Numbered from the stretch's first letter, positions 1-9,130 are shown. The stretch: 64,000 nt of DNA from Sphingorhabdus sp. (GCF_023910635.1 NZ_JAAVVZ010000014.1:1-64000); one strand, 5' to 3'. Translations and numbers: made by a program. Notes: generated by a model from the letters alone, not told the origin.

Positions 1-61
1 GTTCGCACAAAGGCACGAAGGCATAAAGAAGTTGCTTCGGGTCTTCGTGTCTTCGTGCGAA
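1..61. repeat. Imperfect inverted repeat (hairpin) at window edge
   Basis: The first 20 bases and the last 20 bases of this stretch are near-perfect reverse complements built from short AAAGGCACGAAGG-like words. It resembles, without matching, the CGCAAAGGCGCAAAG repeats near 42918 and 43428. No gene is visible in it, and its left end may lie outside the window. Confidence 0.6.
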
Positions 62-92
62 CTAAAATCGTATAGCGTGCGGAAATATGAGA

Positions 93-121
93 CCATGGGT
101 TCCCGCTTTCGCGGGAATGAC
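93..121. repeat. Short palindromic repeat (TTCCCGC..GCGGGAA type)
   Basis: This stretch contains the inverted repeat TTCCCGCtttcGCGGGAA followed by TGAC. Related copies lie at 28163-28205, 33350-33376 and 60002-60031. Read in the prfA frame it would encode the peptide [10 protein letters not shown], so it can falsely lengthen prfA at the 5' end. Confidence 0.8.
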
Positions 122-146
122 AATTTTTGGGTATTGGGGGCGTGAC

Positions 147-1223
147 TTGAAAATCTCCCCACACCGCATCGCGATGATTGAATCGCGCTTTTCCGAACTT
201 GAGGCGCGGATGGCTTCTGGGCAGTTGGAGGGCGACGCGTTTGTCGCCGCCTCGCGCGAATATGCCGAGTTGGAGCCTGTGGCCAAGGCCGCAGCCGAAG
301 TCCGGCGCTTGCGCACGGAAATCGAAACGCTTGGCGCTATGGCGCAGGATAATTCCGACCCTGATTTGCATGCGATGGCGGTTGAGGAGCTGGACGTTGT
401 AACGCAGCAGTTGTCGAACGCGGAGACGTCGCTCGCTATTTCGTTGCTGCCGCGCGATTCTGCCGATGACCGCCCTGCGATGCTGGAAATTCGTGCGGGC
501 ACGGGCGGCGATGAGGCTGCGTTATTCGCAGGTGATCTGTACCGCATGTATGAACGCTATGCCGCGGGGCAGGGGTGGAAGATTGAGCCGATTTCGGTCA
601 GCGCCTCCGATGTGGGTGGCTATAAAGAAGTGGTCGTCGCGATCAAAGGCACGGGCGTATTTGCCAAGCTGAAATATGAAAGCGGCGTCCACCGTGTGCA
701 GCGCGTGCCCGTGACCGAAAGCGGCGGGCGGATTCACACCAGCGCGGCAACGGTGGCGGTTCTGCCTGAGCCGACGGAAGTGGATATCCAGATCGAGGCG
801 CGCGACCTGAAAATCGACGTTTACCGTGCGTCGGGTGCGGGTGGACAGCATGTGAACACGACGGATTCTGCCGTACGCATTACCCACCTGCCGACCGGAA
901 TAGTCGTCACCTGTCAGGACGGACGCAGTCAGCACAAGAACAAGGAACAGGCCATGCAGGTCTTGCGTGCCCGAATGTATGAAAAAGAGCGTGAGGAGGC
1001 GCAGGGGGCCGAAGCAGAGGCACGCAAGGCGATGGTTGGCTCAGGCGACCGATCCGAGCGCATCCGCACCTATAACTTTCCCCAAGGCCGCGTGACGGAC
1101 CATCGGATCAACCTGACGTTGCATAAGCTGCCCGAGATATTGGAAGGCGGTGGATTAAGTGAATTGATCACCGCGTTAATCGCCGAGGATCAGGCCGAAC
1201 GTATGGCGGGATTGGGGGAGTAA
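147..1223 (+). CDS. prfA: Peptide chain release factor 1
   Basis: RF1 recognises UAA and UAG stop codons and hydrolyses peptidyl-tRNA on the ribosome. The protein shows the catalytic GGQ (SGAGGQHVN), the codon-recognition PVT motif (RVPVTESGG) and the usual N-terminal coiled region ([20 protein letters not shown]). I chose the TTG at 147, which gives 358 aa, the normal family length. The open frame extends back to an ATG at 87, but those extra 20 residues are translated palindromic repeat. In many bacteria prfA is followed by the methyltransferase prmC; here it is followed by repeats and a convergent operon. Confidence 0.95.
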   Translation: MKISPHRIAMIESRFSELEARMASGQLEGDAFVAASREYAELEPVAKAAAEVRRLRTEIETLGAMAQDNSDPDLHAMAVEELDVVTQQLSNAETSLAISLLPRDSADDRPAMLEIRAGTGGDEAALFAGDLYRMYERYAAGQGWKIEPISVSASDVGGYKEVVVAIKGTGVFAKLKYESGVHRVQRVPVTESGGRIHTSAATVAVLPEPTEVDIQIEARDLKIDVYRASGAGGQHVNTTDSAVRITHLPTGIVVTCQDGRSQHKNKEQAMQVLRARMYEKEREEAQGAEAEARKAMVGSGDRSERIRTYNFPQGRVTDHRINLTLHKLPEILEGGGLSELITALIAEDQAERMAGLGE

Positions 1224-1457
1224 CCACTTCTCCCCTCCCGCAGGCGGGAGGGGCCGGGGGTGGGGCGAGCCGAAGGCGAGGATGCGACGGTGTTTTTTGG
1301 GAGTGGGTTTTACCTCCTTATCGTCACCCTGAACTTGTTTGTGCAAGCAGGCCTGCGGCTCCAGGGTCCATTTCGCCTCTGCACCCTTTGGTTGATGTGG
1401 CACGATGGATGCTGAAACAAGTTCAGCATGACCAAGTGAGAAAAGAGGTAAGACTTA
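1224..1457. repeat. Intergenic repeat cluster between convergent genes
   Basis: No gene is visible. Positions 1232-1253 hold a GC-rich palindrome (CCCCTCCCGC..GCGGGAGGGG), followed by CCGGGGGTGGGG, the same family as at 39578, 39991 and 34195. Positions 1321-1434 hold an interrupted inverted repeat of the type CACCCTGAACTTG..CAAGTTCAGCATG; a relative lies at 36658-36750. Either structure could act as a bidirectional terminator between prfA and the converging operon, but no clear T-run is present. Confidence 0.65.
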
Positions 1458-2525
1458 CTAAACCGCCAACCGTCCATGTTCCAACCGGGGCAACACATGG
1501 CGCGCGAACATGTCGCATTCGTTGATATGGGGGTAGCCGGACAGAATGAATGCCTCGATACCCACCGCGCGGTAGGCGTTGATTTTGGCGAGCACTTGGT
1601 CTGGGTCGCCAACGATTGCCGCGCCGCAGCCTGAACGGGCCCGGCCAATGCCGGTCCACAGATTATCCTCCAGATAACCATCATTCGCCGCAGCTTGTGC
1701 GCGCAGTTCGGCCTGATGCGCAACGCCGAAGGTTTGGGTGTCGAGCGATTTGTTCCGGATGGCCTCGCCCTGATCGGCATCAAGCTTGGACAGCAAGCGG
1801 TTGGCGTAAGCGCGCGCCTCGGCCTCGGTTTCGCGGACGATGACATGGGCGCGGAAGCCATATTTCAGCGTGCGACCGAATTTGGCTGCGCGCGCGGTCA
1901 TGTCGTCGACCAAGTCCTTGGCACCCTGCAATGTTTCGGGCCACATGAGGTATACGTCGCAACCTTCGGCGGCGGCGTCCTTGGCGGCTGGTGACAGGCC
2001 GCCAAAATAGAGCGGCGGGCATTTACCGCTGACTGTTTTCATGCGCGGAGGGTCGATGTCGATCTTGTAATGCTCGCCGTCAATCGACAGATGTTCGCCG
2101 TTCAGCAGCGTCTTCAATATGTGCATTGCCTCAACCGTGCGGCGATAGCGCGGTTCGGAATCCATCTTGTCACCGGGCAAGTCCGACGAGATGATATTCA
2201 CGTTCAACCGCCCGCCCGAAATCTGATCCAGCGTAGCGATCTGCCGCGCAAGCTGGGGTGGCCAGCTTTCGCCGATACGCACAGCCATCAGCAATTTGAT
2301 CCGCGTGGTTAGCGCCGCAATCGCGCTGGCAAAGGCGGTGGTGTCCAGGCCAAGGGTATAGCCCGATGGCAGCAAGATGTTGTCAAACCCGCCTTTTTCG
2401 GCGGCCAAAACGATATTGCGGCAATGTTCCCAGCTGGAGGCCAAATTGGGGTCGGGGACGCCCAGAAATTCATAGTCGTCATCGCAAAGCGCGGAGAACC
2501 AGCTTACTTCGACAGGCGTGTTCAT
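1458..2525 (-). CDS. SsuD-like flavin-dependent monooxygenase, probable sulfoquinovose monooxygenase (SmoC-like)
   Basis: This LLM-class, FMNH2-dependent monooxygenase is 355 aa. It aligns by eye with SsuD: W195 (YLMWPE), R225 and H227 (FRAHVIVRET), R297 (ARSG) and Y331 (SGYPH) sit where SsuD has its sulfonate and flavin contacts. In the sulfo-SMO pathway SmoC uses O2 to cleave the C-S bond of sulfoquinovose, giving sulfite and 6-oxo-glucose. I chose the ATG at 2525, which overlaps the upstream reductase stop as ATGA; an in-frame ATG at 2582 lies inside that gene. It is last in a four-gene operon headed by a sulfoquinovosidase. A generic alkanesulfonate monooxygenase remains possible. No flavin reductase is nearby. 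Confidence 0.8.
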   Translation of the reverse strand: MNTPVEVSWFSALCDDDYEFLGVPDPNLASSWEHCRNIVLAAEKGGFDNILLPSGYTLGLDTTAFASAIAALTTRIKLLMAVRIGESWPPQLARQIATLDQISGGRLNVNIISSDLPGDKMDSEPRYRRTVEAMHILKTLLNGEHLSIDGEHYKIDIDPPRMKTVSGKCPPLYFGGLSPAAKDAAAEGCDVYLMWPETLQGAKDLVDDMTARAAKFGRTLKYGFRAHVIVRETEAEARAYANRLLSKLDADQGEAIRNKSLDTQTFGVAHQAELRAQAAANDGYLEDNLWTGIGRARSGCGAAIVGDPDQVLAKINAYRAVGIEAFILSGYPHINECDMFARHVLPRLEHGRLAV

Positions 2526-3424
2526 GGCAGCGGCACTCCCCTTGCGGCAACAAGGACGCTGTACCAATCGGCGCGTGTCCATTGAATTTTGAACGCATCA
2601 GCAGCTTCGGTTATGCGCGCCGGGTTTTGCGAGCCGACAATCGGGATGGGCCGGGCGGGGTGCGCCATAATCCAGCTATAGGCCGCCGCCGTGCGCGATA
2701 CACCATGCGCCGTCGCAACCGCCGAAAGGGCAGTAGCAACATTTTGCTCACGCGCATTTTGCGGGTCGCCAATCCGTCCGCCGCCCAATGGCGACCATGC
2801 CATCACCGCAAGGTCCATCGCTATCGCTTGATCTAGCTCGCCATTTTCGACGGTGTCGATCCGCAAGGGCGATAATTCGGGTTGTGTCGAAACGATGGGA
2901 ACCGGGCTAAATTGCGCCAGTGTCGAAATCTGCGCTTGCGTAAAGTTGGACACGCCGAACGCGCGGATCTTGCCTGCTGTATGTGCATCCTCAATGGCGC
3001 GGGCGATTTCCTGGGGATGCGTTAACACGTCTGGCCGGTGAATTTGCCACAGGTCGATGCGGTCAGTGCGCAAACGCGTCAGGCTGTCATTGATCGCTTT
3101 GGTCAGATATTCCACGCTGCTGTCATAAGGCGTTGGCGGGGTGATGCCGCCTTTGGTCGCCAGTATCATGCGGTCGCGATATTCAGGGGCTTGCGCAAAT
3201 ATGTGGCCAAGCAGTTCTTCGGCCTTGCCAAAACCTTGGTCGCCAAAACCGTAAATATCGGCGGTGTCAAACAGGGTGATGCCAGCTTCAAACGCGGCAT
3301 CAATGGCGGCTCTAGCAGCGGACAATTCAAGCCCGGCAAAGCGCCACATGCCCCATGCTAGGGACGAGATTTCTATACCACTTTTGCCCAACGGGCGCGT
3401 GTGCGGAGGGAGGGGAAGCGTCAT
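2522..3424 (-). CDS. Aldo/keto reductase, probable 6-oxo-glucose reductase (SmoB-like)
   Basis: This 300 aa (beta/alpha)8 NAD(P)H oxidoreductase has the canonical tetrad D53, Y58 (FDTADIYG), K91 (ATKGG) and H129 (WQIHRPD). In the Agrobacterium sulfo-SMO pathway the aldo/keto reductase SmoB reduces the 6-aldehyde left after desulfonation to glucose. The gene overlaps both the LacI gene and the monooxygenase by ATGA, so the three are translationally coupled. The specific substrate is inferred from the operon; the family assignment is direct. Confidence 0.82.
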   Translation of the reverse strand: MTLPLPPHTRPLGKSGIEISSLAWGMWRFAGLELSAARAAIDAAFEAGITLFDTADIYGFGDQGFGKAEELLGHIFAQAPEYRDRMILATKGGITPPTPYDSSVEYLTKAINDSLTRLRTDRIDLWQIHRPDVLTHPQEIARAIEDAHTAGKIRAFGVSNFTQAQISTLAQFSPVPIVSTQPELSPLRIDTVENGELDQAIAMDLAVMAWSPLGGGRIGDPQNAREQNVATALSAVATAHGVSRTAAAYSWIMAHPARPIPIVGSQNPARITEAADAFKIQWTRADWYSVLVAARGVPLP

Positions 3425-4452
3425 GATTTTTTGCTCTTTTTTGGATAAGGGGAATAGGGTGGTGCCACGGATTCGCGGCTGATAAGTTCATGAGGCAGGC
3501 GACGATGCTCAATCCCGCCTTCACCAAACAACAGGTCGGCGGCGGTCGAAGCAAGGTCGCGAACCGGCTGGCGCACGGTCGTCAAGGGCGGCCAGACAAC
3601 ACGCGCCAGCGTGGTATCGTCAAAGCCCACAACCGAAAGCTGCTCTGGGATTTGAATGCCGCGCCGATGCGCGACCGCAAGCACGCCCGATGCCATGTCG
3701 TCGTTCGATGCGAAAATCGCGGTTGGCGGGTGCTTAAGCGACAAGAACTGCTCGGTGGCAGATACGCCGCTTTCAAAATCAAACCGTCCTTCGGCAATCA
3801 GGTCAGAATCAACCGATATGCCGACGCGTCCCAATGCACGTTCATAACCCGCTTGTCGTTCCGTACTCGCCTTATGGTTTGGGTGGCCCTTGATAAAGCC
3901 GATCCGCCGATGGCCGATGTTGATGAGCTTCGTCGTCATGTCGTCGGCGGCCTGCATGTCATCCATGAAGACTGAACTGGTCAACGCATGGTTGGTCCCC
4001 GGCGAAATGCGCACAAACGGAATGTTGAGCGCCTCAAGCGCGTTGAGCACAGGCACGCAATCAGTGACGGGGGAGGAGAGTATCGCGCCGTCCACATGCG
4101 TTTGCCGCACCATGCCGCGCACCTGTTCACCGACGTCTGGGTCTGCAACATCGACCGGCTGCGCGATTAAGCGCATGCCCTCTTGATGGCAACGGTCCCA
4201 GCATCCTTGCATGATCTGGTGCATATAATAAGGGCTGTGATTGTCGTAGATCAAAGCGATCTGTCCGGATTTGGTACCTGCTAATATGCGCGCGGCGATG
4301 CTAGGGCTAAAGCCAAGCTCCGACATGGCGGCGTCCACTTTGGCCTTGGTGGACGCGCTCACATAAGGATGGTCGTTGAGCACGCGGCTGACGGTTTTTA
4401 CCGCCACGCCGGCTAGCTTTGCGACATCACGTATATTGGCGCGCGGGTTCAT
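3421..4452 (-). CDS. LacI-family transcriptional regulator of the sulfoquinovose operon
   Basis: This 343 aa protein has an N-terminal LacI helix-turn-helix (residues about 6-30: IRDVAKLAGVAVKTVSRVLN), a hinge ending near SIAARILAG, then a periplasmic-binding-protein-like sugar sensor (GFDDTTLARVVWPPLTTVRQP). It lies inside the operon, overlapping the GH31 gene and the reductase by ATGA. It probably represses the operon and the divergent TonB receptor in response to sulfoquinovose or a sulfoquinovosyl glycoside. SmoD of Agrobacterium is the comparable regulator. No convincing operator was found by eye in the 6462-6676 intergenic region. Confidence 0.88.
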   Translation of the reverse strand: MNPRANIRDVAKLAGVAVKTVSRVLNDHPYVSASTKAKVDAAMSELGFSPSIAARILAGTKSGQIALIYDNHSPYYMHQIMQGCWDRCHQEGMRLIAQPVDVADPDVGEQVRGMVRQTHVDGAILSSPVTDCVPVLNALEALNIPFVRISPGTNHALTSSVFMDDMQAADDMTTKLINIGHRRIGFIKGHPNHKASTERQAGYERALGRVGISVDSDLIAEGRFDFESGVSATEQFLSLKHPPTAIFASNDDMASGVLAVAHRRGIQIPEQLSVVGFDDTTLARVVWPPLTTVRQPVRDLASTAADLLFGEGGIEHRRLPHELISRESVAPPYSPYPKKSKKS

Positions 4453-6461
4453 GCAGCGTACGCCATGTGGATGGACGCAAATAGGTCAGCATAATTGCTG
4501 TCGATGCGGGTGAAGACCGGGGGTTGGCCGTTCGGCGCGGCAATGTCGTGCGTGCCTTTGCCATAGGTCTTGCCCGACCACAGATGGACCCAGTCGCCAT
4601 CGGGTATCACCACCGAGCGGCTGTCTTGGCCTTCCGCAACGACCGGTGCCACGATCATGTCTGCACCATAGAGATATTGGTCCTGAATGTCGTAATATGC
4701 CGGGTCGTCATAATGCAGAAACATAGGCCGTTGCAGCGGCAGGCCAGTTGCCGCCGCTTCGTCGCAAAGCGCACGAACATAAGGCGCAAGCTGCGCATGG
4801 ACTTGGCTCATCCGTGCAAAATGGCTGAGGATTTCCGGGCTACTGTCGAGTTGCAGATTGTCCGCCGGGCGATTGCCTTCATGGCTGCGCATCACTGGGG
4901 CAAATGCGGCAAGGTCGATCCAGCGGTGCATGAGCTCTGCCGTCCGCACAACGCCGTGCAGGCTGGTGTATCCGCCCAAGTCGCTATGGTGATAGGCATT
5001 GCCCAACAAGCCGGACGACAAGGCTGCTGTTATGACCGTGTTGATGCCGTCATGCCGCGTGAAATCGACACATTGGTCGCCCGCCCATAATAAGGGGCAA
5101 TAGGCCTGAACGCCGGAAAAACCTGCACGCATGAAAAAGGTCGCGTCATGCGTTTTGCCGCGCGAGGCGATGGCATCGGCGTTCACCTTCGCCCATAAGA
5201 CGGGCCAGCGATTATGCGCCTCCATCGGGTCGGATCCGTCGAACAAGCGCACATCGGTTGGCAGATATTCGCCAAAATCGGCCATCCATCCTGACAGCCC
5301 GAAATCGAGCATTTCTTGGCCGATGATGCGATCGGCAAACCAGTTCGCGGCGTCGGGATTGGTGAAATCCACTATGCCTGCGTCAAATTCTCCGAAGTCG
5401 ACGGCATAGGCTGTGTCGCTGTCCTGCCGCAATGCGAGATAATTGTTGGCCAGCGCCTCTTGATACAGCGCGCCATCCACTGCCAGATAGGGGTTCACAT
5501 AGCCCAAAAAGCGAATGCCACGTTTGGCCAGCGAAGCGATGTGCGCGGGCAGGTCGGGATAGCGCGCGGCATTCCATTTCCAGTCCCAGAACAGGCGCTT
5601 ACCAAAACTTGTTTGACGGATGCCAACCCAATCCTCGCACCACAGCCCCGTAATCGCCGCGCCAGAGGCAGCTATAGTCTCGAAGCGGTCAAATGTGTCT
5701 GCGCCGTCCTTAAGGCCGACAATTGCCCCAGAAATCGCCCAATCTGGCAAGGGCGGTTGACGCCCGAAACGGTTGGACAACTTTGTCACCAGATCGGGCA
5801 GCGATGGCGCGTCGAATAGCTCCAAATCCATATTGGCCGACCAGCATTCGACACCAACACGGCCCGCTTCGGTCAGATCTAGGACAGTATAGGCTGCCGT
5901 TTCGAGGTGCACCGCATGCAGCGCACTGCTCACCCATGTCGGCTGCGGATAATTGGTCGTCCAATAATCACCGCCCGCCAAGCCATTGGTATCCATGGTC
6001 TGCGTAAGCGCGGTCGACTTATCGCGGCCAACCCCAGGCTCCGACGTCCAGAACGGAAAGCGACGCCCGTTAAGCCGCAAATAAGACATTTGCTCCCCGC
6101 CGCCCCAAAATGCTTCGGACGCTTCGGATTGCATATTTATCCAAAGACGGTTGAAGGCGGGGTCACTGCAACGCAGTTCAAGTGCCGATTGCTGGGCCCG
6201 CTGCGTCAGCTTGAGCGTAACCACCACATCAGGGCGCGCCGCATTCCAAAGGCGGATGATGCCACCTGCTTCGGCACAGCAATCCAGCACTAATCGTGTT
6301 TCAACGATGTCGTCGATGCGAAAATTGCCACGAACCATTTCAAGGTCCGGTGATCCAATTCCCACTTCAATCGCAGGCGCCTTATTGCGATGAGACATCA
6401 TGCAGACGTCATCGCGCAGTAGGTCAAAACCCTCTGATCGCATCATGACCGTGAATGGCAA
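4449..6461 (-). CDS. GH31 sulfoquinovosidase (YihQ/SmoI-like)
   Basis: This retaining glycosidase is expected to release sulfoquinovose from sulfoquinovosyl glycerol or related glycosides. Numbered from the TTG at 6461 (670 aa), it has the nucleophile D395 (GWMADFGEYLP) and acid/base D462 (WAGDQ). The residues matching E. coli YihQ Q262, Q288, R301, W304 and Y508 are K251, E276, R289, W292 and Y498, the K-E-R-W-Y set of the Agrobacterium enzyme. Offsets to the E. coli numbering are constant, so the alignment is secure. The TTG is preceded by AAGGAG at good spacing; the ATG at 6554 has no such site. There is no signal peptide, so it probably acts in the cytoplasm. Confidence 0.9.
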   Translation of the reverse strand: MPFTVMMRSEGFDLLRDDVCMMSHRNKAPAIEVGIGSPDLEMVRGNFRIDDIVETRLVLDCCAEAGGIIRLWNAARPDVVVTLKLTQRAQQSALELRCSDPAFNRLWINMQSEASEAFWGGGEQMSYLRLNGRRFPFWTSEPGVGRDKSTALTQTMDTNGLAGGDYWTTNYPQPTWVSSALHAVHLETAAYTVLDLTEAGRVGVECWSANMDLELFDAPSLPDLVTKLSNRFGRQPPLPDWAISGAIVGLKDGADTFDRFETIAASGAAITGLWCEDWVGIRQTSFGKRLFWDWKWNAARYPDLPAHIASLAKRGIRFLGYVNPYLAVDGALYQEALANNYLALRQDSDTAYAVDFGEFDAGIVDFTNPDAANWFADRIIGQEMLDFGLSGWMADFGEYLPTDVRLFDGSDPMEAHNRWPVLWAKVNADAIASRGKTHDATFFMRAGFSGVQAYCPLLWAGDQCVDFTRHDGINTVITAALSSGLLGNAYHHSDLGGYTSLHGVVRTAELMHRWIDLAAFAPVMRSHEGNRPADNLQLDSSPEILSHFARMSQVHAQLAPYVRALCDEAAATGLPLQRPMFLHYDDPAYYDIQDQYLYGADMIVAPVVAEGQDSRSVVIPDGDWVHLWSGKTYGKGTHDIAAPNGQPPVFTRIDSNYADLFASIHMAYAA

Positions 6462-6676
6462 TGTTTGCTCCTTTAATCTTGTCAGGGTGACCGCTATGAC
6501 AACATTGCAACAGTCCCGACTTAAAAATCGTCGCCATATGACACCGCTAGACATATTGAGTCAATCTGGTAACAACCCGGCCATTGATAAGGCATATCCC
6601 AATGTAGCTTTTATTGCTTGAACGAACTCAAGTGATTTGGTTGAGAAACGGATGGCCATTTTTAGGGAGGTATATG
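6462..6676. promoter_or_regulatory. Divergent control region, sulfoquinovose operon / TonB receptor
   Basis: These 215 bases separate the divergent operon and receptor, so both promoters must lie here. A Shine-Dalgarno for the operon is AAGGAG just above the TTG at 6461, and AGGGAGG at 6664-6670 serves the receptor. The only inverted repeat noticed is weak: CTTGA-6-TCAAG at 6617-6632. No confident -35/-10 pair was identified. Confidence 0.55.
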
Positions 6677-9067
6677 ATGTTCAGTTCTGAATTTAAGAAA
6701 ACGTCTTTCATCCGCGCTTCGTTGTTCGCGAGCGCCGCAATTATGGCCGGTGTCAGCCTGCCCGTAATGGCACAAACCGCCCCGGCAGAAGATGATACGG
6801 CCAATGCAGAAATCATCGTAACCGCGCAGAAGCGTGAAGAGCGTTTGCAGGATATTCCGCTTGCCGTTTCTGTTGTTGGCGGAGAGGCTGTTGCCAATAA
6901 TGGCGGCATTACGCTTGAAAATGCGCAGTATCTTGTTCCAAGCCTGAACTTCCGTAAGGCGGGAACGTCGCTGAATCAGGCATTGTTCCTGCGCGGCGTT
7001 GGCACCATCAACTTCTCGATTGCCGCTGAACCTTCGGTCGCTGCCGTTCTCGACGGCGTTGTTTTGAGCCGCGCGGGCGAAGGCTTTACAGATTTGTTCG
7101 ACGTTGAGCGTATCGAAGTGTTGCGCGGACCGCAGGGCACATTGTTCGGAAAGAATGCATCTGCCGGTGTTGTAAGCATCGTGACGAAGCGTCCAACGGC
7201 TGAATATGGCGCGACGGTTGAAGGTTCATTCTTCACCAAATCCGAATATCGCGGCCGTGCGACGGTGAACTTGCCACTCGGTGCTAATGTGCGTTCGCGC
7301 TTCACCGGATTTTACGGAAGCTATGATGGCAACATTAACAATCTGACCACCGGCAAAAAGGTCAATGGCTATGAACATTACAGTGTTCGTGGCGCGATTG
7401 AGGCCGATGTCGGCGAAAATGTCATGCTGACGTTGCGCGCCGATTACCGCAAAGCCGATGATGATTGCTGTGCCGAAATTATTGGTAACACGCCAACCAA
7501 TGCTGCTGCTCTGGCGCTGGTTGGAACTGGCTTTGATGGTTCGGATTCACGTAACATTCGGCAGAACCTCGTCACCGCGACGAAGGAAGAAAGCTGGGGC
7601 ATTGCGCTGCAAGCAGACGTTGAATTGGGCGAACATAGCCTGACTTCGATCACCAGCTATCGTGGTTGGGATAATACTGAAATCCGCGATGGTGACTGGC
7701 TCGACCGGCCCTATGTTGGTTTGAACCAGTTGCACGATAATGGTCCGCAAACATCGAACACCTTTAGCCAGGAAATTCGGATTGCTTCGCCCACTGGCGA
7801 ATTCCTCGAATATGTTGTCGGGGCATATTATTCGAGGGCGGAATCGGACCGTACATTCACGCGTAATGTGATTACCTGTTCGGCATCAACGCTCGCTGCG
7901 GTTGTACCGGGTCTCGTGCCTTGCTCAACCACTGCGGGTGCATCGACGATCACAACCCCTGCTGGAACGGCAGACTTTGGTTCGATATTCAAAAATATGT
8001 CGGTATTTGGTCAAGCGACGTTCAACCTATCGGACAGCCTGCGTTTGATTGGTGGCTTGCGCTACACACATGACGAGCTGGACGTAAACCATATCCGCCG
8101 TACCTCGCTCGCAGGTCCAGGTGTGCAAGGAAACTTCGACGCTGGCGTTTACAATAATGGTCTTGTGGCAACAGCGCCAGCGACAGGCTTTGTGGCCGGC
8201 ACGTCAAACGGCGTTCCCTTCACCACCAGCACTAGCAACAATAACCTCTCGGGTAAGGCAGCCGTGCAGGCCGATCTCACTGCGAATAACATGGCTTATG
8301 CAAGCTATACCCGCGGTTACAAGGGGCCAGCCTATAACATCTTCTACAACCTAACGACGCTGGGCGCGGGTGTTATCGCACCAGAAACAGTCAACGCGTA
8401 TGAAGTGGGTTTGAAAAATACGTTCCTTGACGGCGATCTGATTGTTAACCTCGCGGCATATTATGCAAAATATAACAATTATCAGGCGAACGGCCCCGAT
8501 TTCGTGGCCGGTGTGCGTACCACGCGCCTGACAAATGCAGGTTCGGTCTCCACCAAGGGCTTCGAACTCGACTTTGTCGCTACCCCCTCGCGTAACTTCA
8601 CCCTTTCGGGGGGCGTTGCTTACAACAAGGCACAGGTTGAGACTTTCCGATTGCCGCCGGGCGCGGATGCATCACAATTGGTTGCCAAGGGCACGCCGTT
8701 GGCGAATGCACCAAAATGGAAAATGTCGCTTGGCGCGCAATATGACATCGAAACTTCGGGCTTTGCGAATATCGAATTGGGAAGCCAGATTGCGATGCAG
8801 TCAGACCAGATTTACGAAGCGAGTGCGAACCCAGCGGTACGCCTTGGTTCAACCGTTGATGGCTACGCGATTGTCGATTTGTCCGCAGCTTTGGTAGATC
8901 CCAATGATGGTTGGCGCCTTGCGTTTCAGGTTAAGAACCTGTTCGATAAAAGCTTTGCCTCTTCGATTGTATCGGGTGGCCCTGGCGGTGCATATCGCTT
9001 CATCATCCCCCGCGAGGCCGATCGTTATTTTGGCGTAACTGCGAAGATCAACTTCGGCGCGAATTAA
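6677..9067 (+). CDS. TonB-dependent outer-membrane receptor, probable sulfoquinovoside uptake
   Basis: This protein of about 796 aa imports a ligand across the outer membrane using TonB energy. It has an N-terminal signal peptide (..ASAAIMAGVSLPVMAQTA), a TonB-box-like EIIVTAQKR, a plug domain (FLRGVGTINF, VLRGPQGTLFGKNASAGVVSIVTKRP) and a 22-strand barrel ending in aromatic-rich strands. Tandem ATGs lie at 6674 and 6677; the second is better spaced from AGGGAGG. It is divergent from the sulfoquinovosidase operon, which suggests the ligand is a sulfoquinovosyl glycoside. The ligand is inferred from position only. Confidence 0.88.
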   Translation: MFSSEFKKTSFIRASLFASAAIMAGVSLPVMAQTAPAEDDTANAEIIVTAQKREERLQDIPLAVSVVGGEAVANNGGITLENAQYLVPSLNFRKAGTSLNQALFLRGVGTINFSIAAEPSVAAVLDGVVLSRAGEGFTDLFDVERIEVLRGPQGTLFGKNASAGVVSIVTKRPTAEYGATVEGSFFTKSEYRGRATVNLPLGANVRSRFTGFYGSYDGNINNLTTGKKVNGYEHYSVRGAIEADVGENVMLTLRADYRKADDDCCAEIIGNTPTNAAALALVGTGFDGSDSRNIRQNLVTATKEESWGIALQADVELGEHSLTSITSYRGWDNTEIRDGDWLDRPYVGLNQLHDNGPQTSNTFSQEIRIASPTGEFLEYVVGAYYSRAESDRTFTRNVITCSASTLAAVVPGLVPCSTTAGASTITTPAGTADFGSIFKNMSVFGQATFNLSDSLRLIGGLRYTHDELDVNHIRRTSLAGPGVQGNFDAGVYNNGLVATAPATGFVAGTSNGVPFTTSTSNNNLSGKAAVQADLTANNMAYASYTRGYKGPAYNIFYNLTTLGAGVIAPETVNAYEVGLKNTFLDGDLIVNLAAYYAKYNNYQANGPDFVAGVRTTRLTNAGSVSTKGFELDFVATPSRNFTLSGGVAYNKAQVETFRLPPGADASQLVAKGTPLANAPKWKMSLGAQYDIETSGFANIELGSQIAMQSDQIYEASANPAVRLGSTVDGYAIVDLSAALVDPNDGWRLAFQVKNLFDKSFASSIVSGGPGGAYRFIIPREADRYFGVTAKINFGAN

Positions 9068-9090
9068 TCTGAACGCGACACATTAAAATG

Positions 9091-9130
9091 AAAAGGCTGG
9101 AATCCACATCGGGTTCCGGCCTTTTTTTTT
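9091..9130 (+). terminator. Rho-independent terminator after TonB receptor
   Basis: The stem AAGGCTGGAA..TTCCGGCCTT, with one G-T pair, is followed directly by a run of T, 27 bases after the receptor stop codon. Confidence 0.88.

Noticed and set aside
6617-6632. CTTGA-6-TCAAG as a LacI operator
   Set aside because: The arms are only 5 bp, and the centre lacks the symmetric CG typical of LacI-family sites. It may be chance.
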